Of a DNA stretch of 64,000 nucleotides, positions 7,736 to 16,226 are shown piece by piece. This DNA is from Kitasatospora sp. A2-31 (GTDB lineage Bacteria; Actinomycetota; Actinomycetes; Streptomycetales; Streptomycetaceae): contig NZ_JAKNTA010000015.1 of the NCBI RefSeq assembly GCF_022288725.1, forward strand, positions 105,985-169,984. The letters run 5' to 3'. Within the stretch, counting starts at the first letter, position 1. The number at the start of each line of letters is the position of its first letter. Below the pieces are notes generated by a model. The model made no database searches, was not told the DNA's origin, and worked only from the letters and a program-made list of their open reading frames with translations. Position numbers and translations under genes: made by a program.

Positions 7736-10726
7736 TCAGCCGCTCCCGGCGCGGCCGGCTCCCCCGCCCGCCGGGGCGGTTCGCCCGGGGGCGCCGCCCG
7801 CCGCAGCGCCGGTCGCGGGGGCCCTGGCCGCGGGGGCGCCCGTCGCCGTGAGCTCGGCCGCGCTGGTCCACGGCCCGCGGTCGCCGGCCTCGCTCAGCGC
7901 CCGCAGCCGCAGGTAGCGCCCGGCAGCGGCCGGGAACGACACCGTCTTCTCGGTGCCGGTGTCCCCCCAGGTCCCGGTCGCCACCGGGCCGCCCCAGGAC
8001 GTGGCCGAGTCGGAGACGTAGACCTCGTACCGGCCGATGCGGCCGTTGACCCCGCCGTCCTGCCGGGGCAGGTAGCGCAGGCCGTCGACGGCGTAGCGGG
8101 CGCCGAGGTCGATCCGGATCTCGTGCGGCAGCGCCGCGGGCGTGCCGCCGGAGTAGGCGGTGTGCCAGAGGCTGCCGCTGCTGCCGTCGAAGGCGTTGGC
8201 GGCGGCGCCGTTCTCGGCGGCGGTCTCCTGGCTGTCCGCCGACACCAGCTTCCAGGCGGACCTGTCCAGCACCGGCGAGCCGCCGGTCCCGGTCGTCGGG
8301 GTGGGCAGGGTCGCACCGGCCAGGGTGACCGTGAACGCTCCGGACTGGCTGCCCGCCTTGACGCGCAGCACGCCGCCGCGGTCGGCCGGGTCGAAGAACC
8401 AGCCGGTGGCAGCTGCCTCGTAGTCCGCCGGGGAGGCCTGCCGGGCGAGCGGGGCCGGGCCGAGGTTCACGGCGCCGGGCGCGCCGGCCAGGTGGACGGT
8501 CAGCTCGTAGCCGCGCTCGGCGGGCTTGCCGGCGTAGGAGCCGGTGCTCGCCCCGACGTCGACGGTCACGGTCCCCGTGCCCGAGGCCGGCGCGTCCACG
8601 GTGACCTGCTGCCGGGCCGAGGCGCCGGCCCAGTAGGCGCGGGTGAGGCCGTCGTCCTCGTACAGGCTGAACGCCGACCGTCCCGACGGGTACAGGTCGT
8701 AGGTGAGGGTGGAGACGGGCTTCTCGCCGGTGTGGTTCATCTGCGGCCACATCGGGACGATGCCGCCGCCCTTGACGAACACCGGCGTCGAGTCGAGCGG
8801 CGCCGGGTGGCCGTTGAGCGTCGTCGGGCCCTGGTAGACCCGGCCGGTCCAGTAGTCGGTCCACGTCCCGGCGGGCAGGTAGATGCCGTCGCGGGTGGTG
8901 CCGCCGGTCGTCACCGGGGCGACCAGGAAGGAGTCCCCGGCCATGAACTCCTGTGCGGTGGCGTTGCCCTGGGCCACCGGGTCGTCCGGGTACTCCAGGA
9001 CCAGCGCACGGGTCGAGGGCACGCCGGTGGTGCTGGCGGCCTGGCTCATCGTGTACAGGTAGGGCATCAGCCGCATCTTGGTCTGCAGCGCCTTGCGGTT
9101 GGCCGACAGGTAGGGCTCCGCGAACCGCCAGGGCTGCTTGTCGGTGTAGCCGGCGGACGGGTTGGTGGCGCCCCAGCCGGACATGGTCATGAACGCCGGG
9201 GTGAACGCCTTCCACTGGAGGTCCCGGGTGTAGGTCTCCGGGCTGCCGCCGAAGATGCCGTCGACGTCACCGGAGGCGTAGTTGAGGCCGGACAGCCCGG
9301 CGCCCACCACGGCGGGGACGGTCCAGCCCATGGTCGGCCAGTCGCCACGGGTGTCGCCGGTCCACACGACCGCGTTGCGCTGGGTGCCGGCCCAGCCGTC
9401 GACGGTCCAGACGAAGCGGCGGGCGTCCGAGTTGTCCTCGATCCCGGCGACGGCCTGGTTGACCCCGTCGAACGCGTACTTGTAGCCCCCGCCGATCCAC
9501 GCCACGTCGGTCTTCACGCCCCGGGAGCCGTCGGTGCCGACCTCGGTCCCGATGTCGCTCAGCCCGGTGGAGGTCCAGAGCCCGGTGTGGAAGCCGAGAC
9601 CCGCCAGGTCGGAGACCGTCTGCCGCAGGTCGGTGTAGCCGCAGCCGTAGCCGTCGTTGGGCAGGATCCAGCCGGACGGCATGTCCGCCTTCCGCGCGTC
9701 CTGCGCGTACCCGACCACGTCGGGTGTGGTCTGGTGCCGGGCCCGCGTGTGGTCGCCGGTGTAGTCGGGGTTCGAGGCGTTGAAGCAGTCGGCGTTGCCC
9801 AGTTCCAGGCCCCAGATCGGGGCGAGGAACGGCTTGCCGGTCACGTCGGTGTAGGCGCCCAGCACGCCCTTGAGCGAGTCGGCGACGAAGTAGTAGGCGT
9901 CGAAGCGCTTCTCGTTCTCGGTCGTGGCCACCGGGTCGGTGAACGCGTACGAACCGGGCGCCCAGGTGTTGCGCAGCACGCCGTACCCGTTGGAGGACAT
10001 GTAGAACGGCGCCGGGCTGGCGTTGCTGTTCTGCTTCCACTCGTTGTCGACCGCGATCGGCACGGTCTGGTCCCGCAGGGCCCACGGCCCGAGCCGCAGT
10101 CCGGTGCCGTAGTACTGCTCGGCCGGGCCCCGGGTGAGGTACTGCGTCGTCCTCGACGCCGTCCAGGCGGTCGGCTTCGACTCCTGCCAGAGCAGCGTGC
10201 CGTCCGGCCGGTAGGCGGCGAAGGTGAGCGGTCGCTTGTAGGCCCGCAGGGTGACCGCGCCGGTGGCGATCTCGTAGAAGGGACCCCGGTCGGTGGCGGT
10301 GACGGTGGGGGTGCCGAACGCGGTGTTCACGGTGATGTCGCTGCCGGCCGGGTCGGTGAACCGGCCGTCGGGCGCGAGCTGGATGCGGAAGATGTCGGCG
10401 CGGATGAAGACGACCCGCACCGCGGTGCCCGAGGACGTGGAGACGGTGGAGGTCGTCCCGGACTGGCGGAAGGCCGTGATGTTCCCGGCCGTGCTCCCCG
10501 CCGCGGTGCCGGCCGGGGCAAGTCCGACCAGGACGGTGGAGAGCACGGCCGTCACCAGGCCTACGCGCCGCACCCGTTGCCGGGGCGGGCGGGTCCGGGT
10601 CCGGGTCCGGGCCCGGGTGCGGATCCCGGTGCGGGTGCGGTCGCAGGCACCCGTGCGGTCGCGGGTGCGGAGGTGGCCGAGGGCTCGGGCGAGCCGGCTT
10701 CGGATGGTGCCGCTCGGTTGGGGCAT
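7736..10726 (-). CDS. secreted GH31-family glycosidase with C-terminal F5/8 type C domain
   Basis: 996 residues. A long Arg-rich N-terminus precedes a hydrophobic signal segment VGLVTAVLSTVLVGLAP. The GH31 catalytic barrel follows; VKTDVAWIGGGY near residue 406 supplies the likely nucleophile Asp and VVWTGDT near residue 455 the likely acid/base Asp. Two beta domains follow, then an F5/8 type C (CBM32-like) carbohydrate-binding domain at about 822-955 and an Ala/Gly-rich tail. It should hydrolyse or transglycosylate alpha-linked oligosaccharides outside the cell, feeding the transporter next door. The DVAW-type nucleophile segment differs from common alpha-glucosidases, so alpha-galactosidase or transglycosylase activity is possible. 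Confidence 0.85.
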   Translation of the reverse strand: MPQPSGTIRSRLARALGHLRTRDRTGACDRTRTGIRTRARTRTRTRPPRQRVRRVGLVTAVLSTVLVGLAPAGTAAGSTAGNITAFRQSGTTSTVSTSSGTAVRVVFIRADIFRIQLAPDGRFTDPAGSDITVNTAFGTPTVTATDRGPFYEIATGAVTLRAYKRPLTFAAYRPDGTLLWQESKPTAWTASRTTQYLTRGPAEQYYGTGLRLGPWALRDQTVPIAVDNEWKQNSNASPAPFYMSSNGYGVLRNTWAPGSYAFTDPVATTENEKRFDAYYFVADSLKGVLGAYTDVTGKPFLAPIWGLELGNADCFNASNPDYTGDHTRARHQTTPDVVGYAQDARKADMPSGWILPNDGYGCGYTDLRQTVSDLAGLGFHTGLWTSTGLSDIGTEVGTDGSRGVKTDVAWIGGGYKYAFDGVNQAVAGIEDNSDARRFVWTVDGWAGTQRNAVVWTGDTRGDWPTMGWTVPAVVGAGLSGLNYASGDVDGIFGGSPETYTRDLQWKAFTPAFMTMSGWGATNPSAGYTDKQPWRFAEPYLSANRKALQTKMRLMPYLYTMSQAASTTGVPSTRALVLEYPDDPVAQGNATAQEFMAGDSFLVAPVTTGGTTRDGIYLPAGTWTDYWTGRVYQGPTTLNGHPAPLDSTPVFVKGGGIVPMWPQMNHTGEKPVSTLTYDLYPSGRSAFSLYEDDGLTRAYWAGASARQQVTVDAPASGTGTVTVDVGASTGSYAGKPAERGYELTVHLAGAPGAVNLGPAPLARQASPADYEAAATGWFFDPADRGGVLRVKAGSQSGAFTVTLAGATLPTPTTGTGGSPVLDRSAWKLVSADSQETAAENGAAANAFDGSSGSLWHTAYSGGTPAALPHEIRIDLGARYAVDGLRYLPRQDGGVNGRIGRYEVYVSDSATSWGGPVATGTWGDTGTEKTVSFPAAAGRYLRLRALSEAGDRGPWTSAAELTATGAPAARAPATGAAAGGAPGRTAPAGGGAGRAGSG

Positions 10727-10780
10727 GACGGTCCCTCTCGGAACGGAGACAGATGCGCGGCGGAGCGAGCGTGCACCCGG

Positions 10781-10810
10781 ATTGCATCAGTCACTGCTCA
10801 GTTCAGTCAA
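10781..10810 (-). promoter_or_regulatory. promoter of GH31 gene with embedded operator
   Basis: On the minus strand a -35 box TTGACT (10805-10810) is followed after 18 bp by TGCAAT (10781-10786). The candidate operator (10795-10806 on the plus strand, TGCTCAGTTCAG) overlaps the -35 box and the spacer, a position suited to repression. The start codon lies about 55 bp downstream. Assignment is by motif only. Confidence 0.45.
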
Positions 10811-10870
10811 CAACGCCAACTGAATCTTCAATTTTGAGCACCTGTCACGCAGTATCGCGCGGATGGCGGC

Positions 10871-10910
10871 GCCTCAGGGCGCCTCAGAGCGCCTCAGAGC
10901 GCCTCGGGGA
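10871..10910 (+). repeat. 10-bp tandem repeat (GCCTCAGAGC)n
   Basis: Four consecutive 10-bp units beginning GCCTC, the middle two identical (GCCTCAGAGC). It lies in the 276-bp gap between the GH31 promoter and the GNAT gene. No function is evident. Confidence 0.7.
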
Positions 10911-11002
10911 CGCCTCGCGTGCTCCGGCGGCCTCCGAGGGGCTTCGGTGGGCGCCCAGGGGGTCCGGCGGGCTCGGTGGCGCTCTGCTCTAGGGTCAGGG
11001 CC

Positions 11003-11509
11003 ATGTCCGCTGCTCCCGGGCCCGCGCCCGCCCCTGTCCTGCGCCCCGCCACCCGTGCCGAGCTGCCCGCGGTGCTCGCCCTGCTCGCCGACGAGGAGAC
11101 GGTGGTCGACCCGGCGACGATCGCCGTCACGGAGGCGTACGAGAACGCCTTCGCCGCGATCGAGGCGGATCCGCGCAACGAGATGCTGGTCCTGGTCGAG
11201 GGCGCCGACGACCGGGGCCACGGCGGCACCGTGGTCGGCTGCCTCCAGGCGACGTACATCCCGGGCCTGGGCAAGGGCGGCGCCGAACGGGCCCTGATCG
11301 AGGCGGTCCGGATCCGCGCGGACCGCCGGGGCGGCGGACTCGGCCGCGCCCTGATGCAGGCGGCGACCGCCCGGGCACGCACCCGCGGCTGCGCGCTCGT
11401 CCAGCTGACCAGCAACAAGCAGCGGGAGGACGCGCACCGCTTCTACACCGCGCTGGGCTTCAGCGGCAGCCACGAGGGTTTCAAGCTCGCACTGCAGGAA
11501 GGGCCGTGA
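11003..11509 (+). CDS. GNAT family N-acetyltransferase
   Basis: 168 residues from ATG 11003; upstream in-frame codons are low-complexity and were excluded. Acetyl-CoA binding motif A reads VRIRADRRGGGLGRALMQ (Q/RxxGxG/A near residues 112-118) and the C-terminal RFYTALGFSGSHEGFKL is the typical beta6-beta7 end. A cytosolic acyltransferase whose acceptor is unknown. It stands alone between a GH31 promoter region and a convergent gene. Confidence 0.85.
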   Translation: MSAAPGPAPAPVLRPATRAELPAVLALLADEETVVDPATIAVTEAYENAFAAIEADPRNEMLVLVEGADDRGHGGTVVGCLQATYIPGLGKGGAERALIEAVRIRADRRGGGLGRALMQAATARARTRGCALVQLTSNKQREDAHRFYTALGFSGSHEGFKLALQEGP

Positions 11510-11569
11510 CGCACCGCCGCTTCCGCCTCGACGGTGCTGGGGCCCGGCCGGGGAACCGGCCGGGCCGGA

Positions 11570-12082
11570 TCAGAGCTTGAAGACCGCGCCGCGCCACGTC
11601 CACCCTGCGGCGAGGACGGCGTTCCGCAGCGGCTCCTTCAGCGCGGCGGCGTCGAACCGGGACACCTCCGCCACCCCGACCCGGCCGTCGGCCCGGCGCC
11701 CGACCGTCCACTCCCGGGAGGACTCGGTGACCTGGCCGCGGGAGTACTCGCGCTCCAGGACCAACGTGGGCGTGCCCCCGGTCCAGGTGACCTTCCACTG
11801 CTCGTCGAGGGCCCGGAGTTCCCGGGCGGCGGGGAGCAGCCGCATCCGGATCCGGAGCGTCCGGTCGAGCTGCGTCCGGGCGAAGTACGGGTGCCAGGCG
11901 GGCTCCCGCAGGCGCCACTCCGCGACGAGGTCGGCGCCCTCGGCCGGGGCGGCGGCGCGCACGACGTACGGCACCTGCGGCCCGTTGAGGCCGAGCAGTG
12001 CCGCCCGGACACCCTCGGGGGAGCGCGGTTCGACCCCGCGGTCGGGGTGCTTGGTGCCGGTCAGCCGGTCGAGGAAGCCCAT
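11570..12082 (-). CDS. conserved hypothetical protein
   Basis: 170 residues from ATG 12082 (MGFLDRLTGTKHPDRG), chosen over an upstream in-frame start because the MGFLDRLTG beginning is typical of small cytosolic streptomycete proteins. It is soluble, Trp- and Arg-rich, and has no motif I can name; no signal peptide or membrane segment. Codon use matches neighbours, so it is probably a genuine single-gene unit. It is convergent with the GNAT gene. Confidence 0.65.
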   Translation of the reverse strand: MGFLDRLTGTKHPDRGVEPRSPEGVRAALLGLNGPQVPYVVRAAAPAEGADLVAEWRLREPAWHPYFARTQLDRTLRIRMRLLPAARELRALDEQWKVTWTGGTPTLVLEREYSRGQVTESSREWTVGRRADGRVGVAEVSRFDAAALKEPLRNAVLAAGWTWRGAVFKL

Positions 12083-12178
12083 GGGCACCACCCTAGACAC
12101 CGCTGGACCCCGGTCACGCGTCCGGGCCGGGGGCGGCCCCCGGCGCCGCCCCCGGCCTCAGCCCTCCGAGTGTTCCCC

Positions 12179-13447
12179 TCAGCCCTCCGTACCGGTGAGG
12201 ACCTTCTCCAGGGCGGCCAGCGCCCACTCCAGCTCGTCGCGGGTGATGGTCAGCGGCGGGGCGAGCCGGATGGTCGAGCCGTGGGTGTCCTTGACCAGCA
12301 CGCCCTCGCCCAGCAGCCGCTCGCTGACGGCGCGTCCGGTGCCGATGGCCGGGTCCACGTCCACGCCCGCCCACAGGCCCCGGACCCGGTGGGCCGTCAC
12401 GCCCTTGCCCGCCAGCGCGGCGAGCCCGGACTCCAGGACCGCGCCCAGTTCGGCGGCGCGACGCTGGTACTCGCCGCTCTCCAGCAGCGCGACCACGGCC
12501 GAACCCACCGCCGCCGCCAGCGGGTTGCCGCCGAAGGTCGACCCGTGCTCGCCGGGCCGCAGCACGCCGAGCACGTCGCGGCGGCCGACCACCGCCGACA
12601 CCGGGACGATGCCGCCGCCGAGCGCCTTGCCGAGGAGCACCAGGTCAGGAAGGACGGACTCGTGGTCGACCGCGAGGGTCCGGCCGGTGCGCCCGAGCCC
12701 GGACTGGATCTCGTCCGCGACGAACAGGCACCCGGCGCGCCGGGTGAGTTCGCGCACGCCCGCCAGGTAGCCGTCGTCGGGGATCAGCACCCCGGCCTCG
12801 CCCTGGATCGGCTCGATCAGGACGGCCGCCGTGGTCTCGTCCAGTGCCGCCTCCAGCGCCGCGAGGTCGTTGTACGGGACGCTGCGGAAGCCGGGGGTGA
12901 ACGGGCCGAACCCGTCGCGGGCGACCGGGTCGTCGGAGAAGCTCACGATCGTGGTGGTCCGGCCGTGGAAGTTGCCGCCGGCCACGACGATCGTCGCCCT
13001 CCCGTCCGGCACCCCCTTGACCTCGTAGGCCCACTTGCGTGCCACCTTGATCGCGCTCTCCACCGCCTCGGCACCCGTGTTCATCGGCAGCACCATGTCC
13101 AGACCGGTCAGCCCGGCCAGTCCTTCGGCGAAGGCCGCGAGCCGGTCGTTGTGGAACGCGCGCGAGGTCAGGGTGAGCCGGTCGAGCTGGCGGTGTGCGG
13201 CCTCGACGAGCGCTGGGTGGCGGTGGCCGAAGTTCAGTGCCGAGTAGCCGGCCAGCATGTCCAGGTAGCGGCGGCCCTCGACGTCCTCGACCCACACGCC
13301 CTCCGCCCGGGCCACGACCACCGGCAGCGGGTGGTAGTTGTGCGCGAGGACGGGCTCCTCGGCCCGGATCAGCTCCGCGGACGAACGGCCCGGCCGGTCC
13401 GCAAGGGTCGGGCCGGCGGGGTCGGTGGGGCGGGCGGCTGCGGTCAT
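12179..13447 (-). CDS. rocD: ornithine aminotransferase
   Basis: 422 residues, PLP-dependent class III aminotransferase. It converts ornithine plus 2-oxoglutarate to glutamate-5-semialdehyde and glutamate in arginine catabolism. Visible motifs: YSALNFGHRHP near the N-terminus, NTGAEAVESAIKVARKW, IQGEAGV, LFVADEIQSGLGRTG, and the PLP lysine in LLGKALGGG near residue 273. Length matches the family. An Lrp/AsnC regulator lies 184 bp upstream on the same strand and is a likely controller. Confidence 0.92.
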   Translation of the reverse strand: MTAAARPTDPAGPTLADRPGRSSAELIRAEEPVLAHNYHPLPVVVARAEGVWVEDVEGRRYLDMLAGYSALNFGHRHPALVEAAHRQLDRLTLTSRAFHNDRLAAFAEGLAGLTGLDMVLPMNTGAEAVESAIKVARKWAYEVKGVPDGRATIVVAGGNFHGRTTTIVSFSDDPVARDGFGPFTPGFRSVPYNDLAALEAALDETTAAVLIEPIQGEAGVLIPDDGYLAGVRELTRRAGCLFVADEIQSGLGRTGRTLAVDHESVLPDLVLLGKALGGGIVPVSAVVGRRDVLGVLRPGEHGSTFGGNPLAAAVGSAVVALLESGEYQRRAAELGAVLESGLAALAGKGVTAHRVRGLWAGVDVDPAIGTGRAVSERLLGEGVLVKDTHGSTIRLAPPLTITRDELEWALAALEKVLTGTEG

Positions 13448-13631
13448 GTCCGGTCTCCTGGGTGCGGGCGGGTGCGGATCGGTGCGGACGGGTGGCGCAG
13501 GCGATCCGCGGGCACGCGGGCGCTCCCCGCGTGCCGCTTCGGGGACGTCCTCAACGCTAGGGAGCGGGCCCGCTCCCCGACAAGCGGCATCGCCGCCGCG
13601 CCGTCGCAGCTCTGCTGCGTGTTCCGCCTCC

Positions 13632-14168
13632 TCAACGCAGCATCGCTGCGCCGCCGCCCCGCGCCACGCGGTCGGTGCCGGGCACGGCGCCGCGCTCGCC
13701 GCCGGGGGCGAGCAGGTCGGAGAGGACGAGGCTGCTCACCGTCCGGCGGACGAACGGCTCGGCGCGGATCCGCTCCAGCACCTCCTCGAAGTGCTGCACG
13801 CTGGCCGCCCGCACGTGCAGCAGGGCGTCCGCCCCGCCCGTGACGGTCATCGCCGCGACGATCTCGGGGTGGTTGCGGACCACCTCGGCCAGCCGTCTCG
13901 GCGGCGCCGCACCGTCGCAGTACACCTCGACGTACGCCTCCGTGCCCCAGCCCAGGGCGGACGGCCGCACCGTCGCCGTGAATCCGGTGATCACGCCGTC
14001 GGCGCGCATCCGGTCGACGCGGCGCTTCACGGCCGTGCCGGAGAGGCCGACGGCCGCCCCGATCTCGTTGAAGCTCGCCCGGGCGTTCTCCACCAGCGCC
14101 GCCACGATCCGGCGGTCCAGTTCGTCGAACTGCGGGGTGGTGGCGTTCGTCGTGGTCCTGGTGCTCAT
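13632..14168 (-). CDS. Lrp/AsnC family transcriptional regulator
   Basis: 178 residues from ATG 14168 (MSTRTTTNATTPQFDELDRR). The N-terminal HTH reads DRRIVAALVENARASFNEIG...VKRRVDRM, the asnC-type signature, followed by an alpha/beta RAM ligand-binding domain (AAMTVTGGADALLHV). Lrp-type proteins form octamers and sense amino acids. Position upstream of rocD in the same direction suggests it activates or represses ornithine catabolism. Confidence 0.88.
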   Translation of the reverse strand: MSTRTTTNATTPQFDELDRRIVAALVENARASFNEIGAAVGLSGTAVKRRVDRMRADGVITGFTATVRPSALGWGTEAYVEVYCDGAAPPRRLAEVVRNHPEIVAAMTVTGGADALLHVRAASVQHFEEVLERIRAEPFVRRTVSSLVLSDLLAPGGERGAVPGTDRVARGGGAAMLR

Positions 14169-14200
14169 CGTCGGTGGTCCTTCACAGCGCAGCGGAGAGC

Positions 14201-14274
14201 CGTCGGGCGGGCCGGGCGGCGGAGGCACGGGCCGGCCCGTCGGGCGGGCCGGGCGACGGAGGCACGGGCCGGCC
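14201..14274 (+). repeat. 37-bp tandem duplication
   Basis: Two adjacent 37-bp units (14201-14237 and 14238-14274) beginning CGTCGGGCGGGCC, differing at one base. The unit is not a multiple of three and lies in the leader of the Lrp gene, between it and the convergent hydrolase end. Confidence 0.85.
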
Positions 14275-14364
14275 GCCCGGGGCTCCGCGCGCCCCACGGG
14301 CGCAGCATAACCACAGGTCAGCCCGGTCGGGGCGGGGCCGAGCGCCGGGCCGGGCTGCCGGCCG

Positions 14365-15174
14365 TCAGACCCCCACCGCCTCCGCCGCTTCGACGATGAT
14401 CTCGGCCACCCGTGCCGGCTGCTCGACCAGGAGCAGGTGCCCGGCATCCGGCACCGTCACCATGGTGATCCCGGGGCTCGCCTCCAGCCCGCGGCGCTCC
14501 TCGTCCGTCAGCCCGATCTCGTCGCGGTCGCCCCGCACGACCCAGGCCGGCTGCCCGGAGTCGCGGAGCCGGGCGACCAGCGACGGGTGGCGGTCCAGGT
14601 ATTCGTAGTAGCACCGCACCAACGGGCGGCAGAACCCGGGATCGTTGTCGCTCATGTCCGCCGCGAGGGTCCGCGCCCGGTCCTCCGTGACCCCACCCTT
14701 GATCATTTCCTTCTTCATCATCGGCGGCAGGGTCCTGATCACCGCGGTCCAGGACAGCGGCCCCAGTCCCGGCACCCGGCCCAGGTGGTCCAGGACGCCG
14801 AGGAACGCGGCCTCGTCCTTCTTCGAGAACGTCGGTGACAGGAGCACCACGGGCCCGGCGAAGTCACCGGCGGCGGCCATCTCGATCGCGACGTTCGCGC
14901 CCATGCTGTGGCCCACGACCACGTCGCAGGCCTCGTCCGCCGCGCACTCCCCCATCAGTCGGGCGTAGTTCTCCATCGCGAGGTCGTCCGGCGGCACGGT
15001 GCGCCCGAACCCCGGCAGTGTCACCGCCACGGCGGCCAGCCCGGCCTCGGCCAGCACCGGCTCCGCCATCACGTCCGCGTAGAACTCGGCGCTGCACATC
15101 CCGCCCGGCAGCATCAGCGCCCGGTGCCGCGGGTGCTCGGGACCCGCGCGGCGCACGTCCGGCGATTCCTTCAT
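14365..15174 (-). CDS. alpha/beta hydrolase
   Basis: 269 residues from ATG 15174. The nucleophile elbow is GHSMGA (near residue 95), the oxyanion region LPGGMCSAEFY, and the catalytic His lies in DAGHLLLVEQP near the C-terminus; the acid is probably in the WVVRGDRDE segment. It resembles esterase- or haloperoxidase-like cytosolic hydrolases; substrate unknown. It is divergent from the secreted protein gene at 15378. Confidence 0.82.
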   Translation of the reverse strand: MKESPDVRRAGPEHPRHRALMLPGGMCSAEFYADVMAEPVLAEAGLAAVAVTLPGFGRTVPPDDLAMENYARLMGECAADEACDVVVGHSMGANVAIEMAAAGDFAGPVVLLSPTFSKKDEAAFLGVLDHLGRVPGLGPLSWTAVIRTLPPMMKKEMIKGGVTEDRARTLAADMSDNDPGFCRPLVRCYYEYLDRHPSLVARLRDSGQPAWVVRGDRDEIGLTDEERRGLEASPGITMVTVPDAGHLLLVEQPARVAEIIVEAAEAVGV

Positions 15175-15377
15175 AGGCCCAGGCTGGACCCGCCGCCTCG
15201 AACACGCCACCGCCGGGTGTCCCGGCCGGCGGCTCGCGCGGTGGGGCGGCGGCATGCGGAACGACCCGGGTTGCACCTTCCTGCCAACCTCTCGGCGATC
15301 CCCGTTCGAACGCGATCTTCACGGATATGCTCCGTAGCCGTCCGAGCATGATCGAAATCGTCGAAGGGGCAAGGAAC

Positions 15378-16067
15378 GTGACGTTCCGTTCCACCACTGT
15401 CGCGCTGGCCGCGGCCGGCCTGCTCTCCCTCCTGGGGTCCACCACCGCCGTCGCCGCCCCGGCCGAGTCGCCGGCCGGCCAGGGCCGGGAGTGCGGCGCC
15501 GTCCGCCTCACCGGCTCGCTGCCGGCGCCGGCCCCGGGCCAGGCCGTCCAGCAGCAGGTCACGATCGGCGCCGACTGCACGCCGCAGTTCGGCCCGGTCA
15601 CCTACAGGCCGGCCACGGCCGCGGCGTCGAAGACCGCGGCCGCCGTCCAGGGAGCGGCCGCCGCCGGCACCACCCGGCAGCTGCGCAGCTGGAACGAGAT
15701 GTTCGACTGCTGCAACATCCGGATGACCGGGCTGTACACCACGTCCACGTGGACCACCGACGGCGGCCGCATCACCACCGCGGCCACCGAGGCGACCCAG
15801 GGCAACAACCGCGAGCCGTGGAACGCCGGCTGGTCGGTGAAGTCCGCGGCCAAGACGGACGACTGCACCACCGACTGCGCGGTCGTCCACACCAAGGCCG
15901 ACGCCGAGTTCAGCTACCAGGGGATCTTCGACGTCACCGGCAACTGGTACTTCAACACCCACCACTCCGCGGTGCAGCTGAACGGTGACGCGACCGCGTC
16001 GTGCACCTTCGACGTCGAGCTGCGCCACACCTTCATCGGCTGGAACTGGCAGCGCGGCTGCGAGTGA
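15378..16067 (+). CDS. secreted hypothetical protein
   Basis: 229 residues from GTG 15378, chosen because AAGGA lies 7 bp upstream and the start gives a clean signal peptide (VTFRSTTVALAAAG...AVAAP). The mature protein has several Cys (e.g. FDCCNIRM, DDCTTDCAV) consistent with disulfides and a C-terminal beta-rich region ending WNWQRGCE. I do not recognise the family. It is exported and single-gene. Confidence 0.75.
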   Translation: MTFRSTTVALAAAGLLSLLGSTTAVAAPAESPAGQGRECGAVRLTGSLPAPAPGQAVQQQVTIGADCTPQFGPVTYRPATAAASKTAAAVQGAAAAGTTRQLRSWNEMFDCCNIRMTGLYTTSTWTTDGGRITTAATEATQGNNREPWNAGWSVKSAAKTDDCTTDCAVVHTKADAEFSYQGIFDVTGNWYFNTHHSAVQLNGDATASCTFDVELRHTFIGWNWQRGCE

Positions 16068-16226
16068 TCCCCTGCCTGACGGCGTGCGGGCGGTGACGGG
16101 ATCTCCCGTCGCCGCCCGCACGCCGCTGCGCCGTTGCGTCCTTCCCCGGTCGGAGCCGGGGAGACCGCGCAGGACCGGCTCGCCGCGGGCTCACCGTTGG
16201 CCTCACGGCCGGCCTCACCGCCGGCT

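Noticed and set aside
7703..10837. 1044-residue plus-strand open frame opposite the GH31 gene
   Set aside because: Low-complexity antisense frame of a high-GC gene; the GH31 reading is strongly supported.
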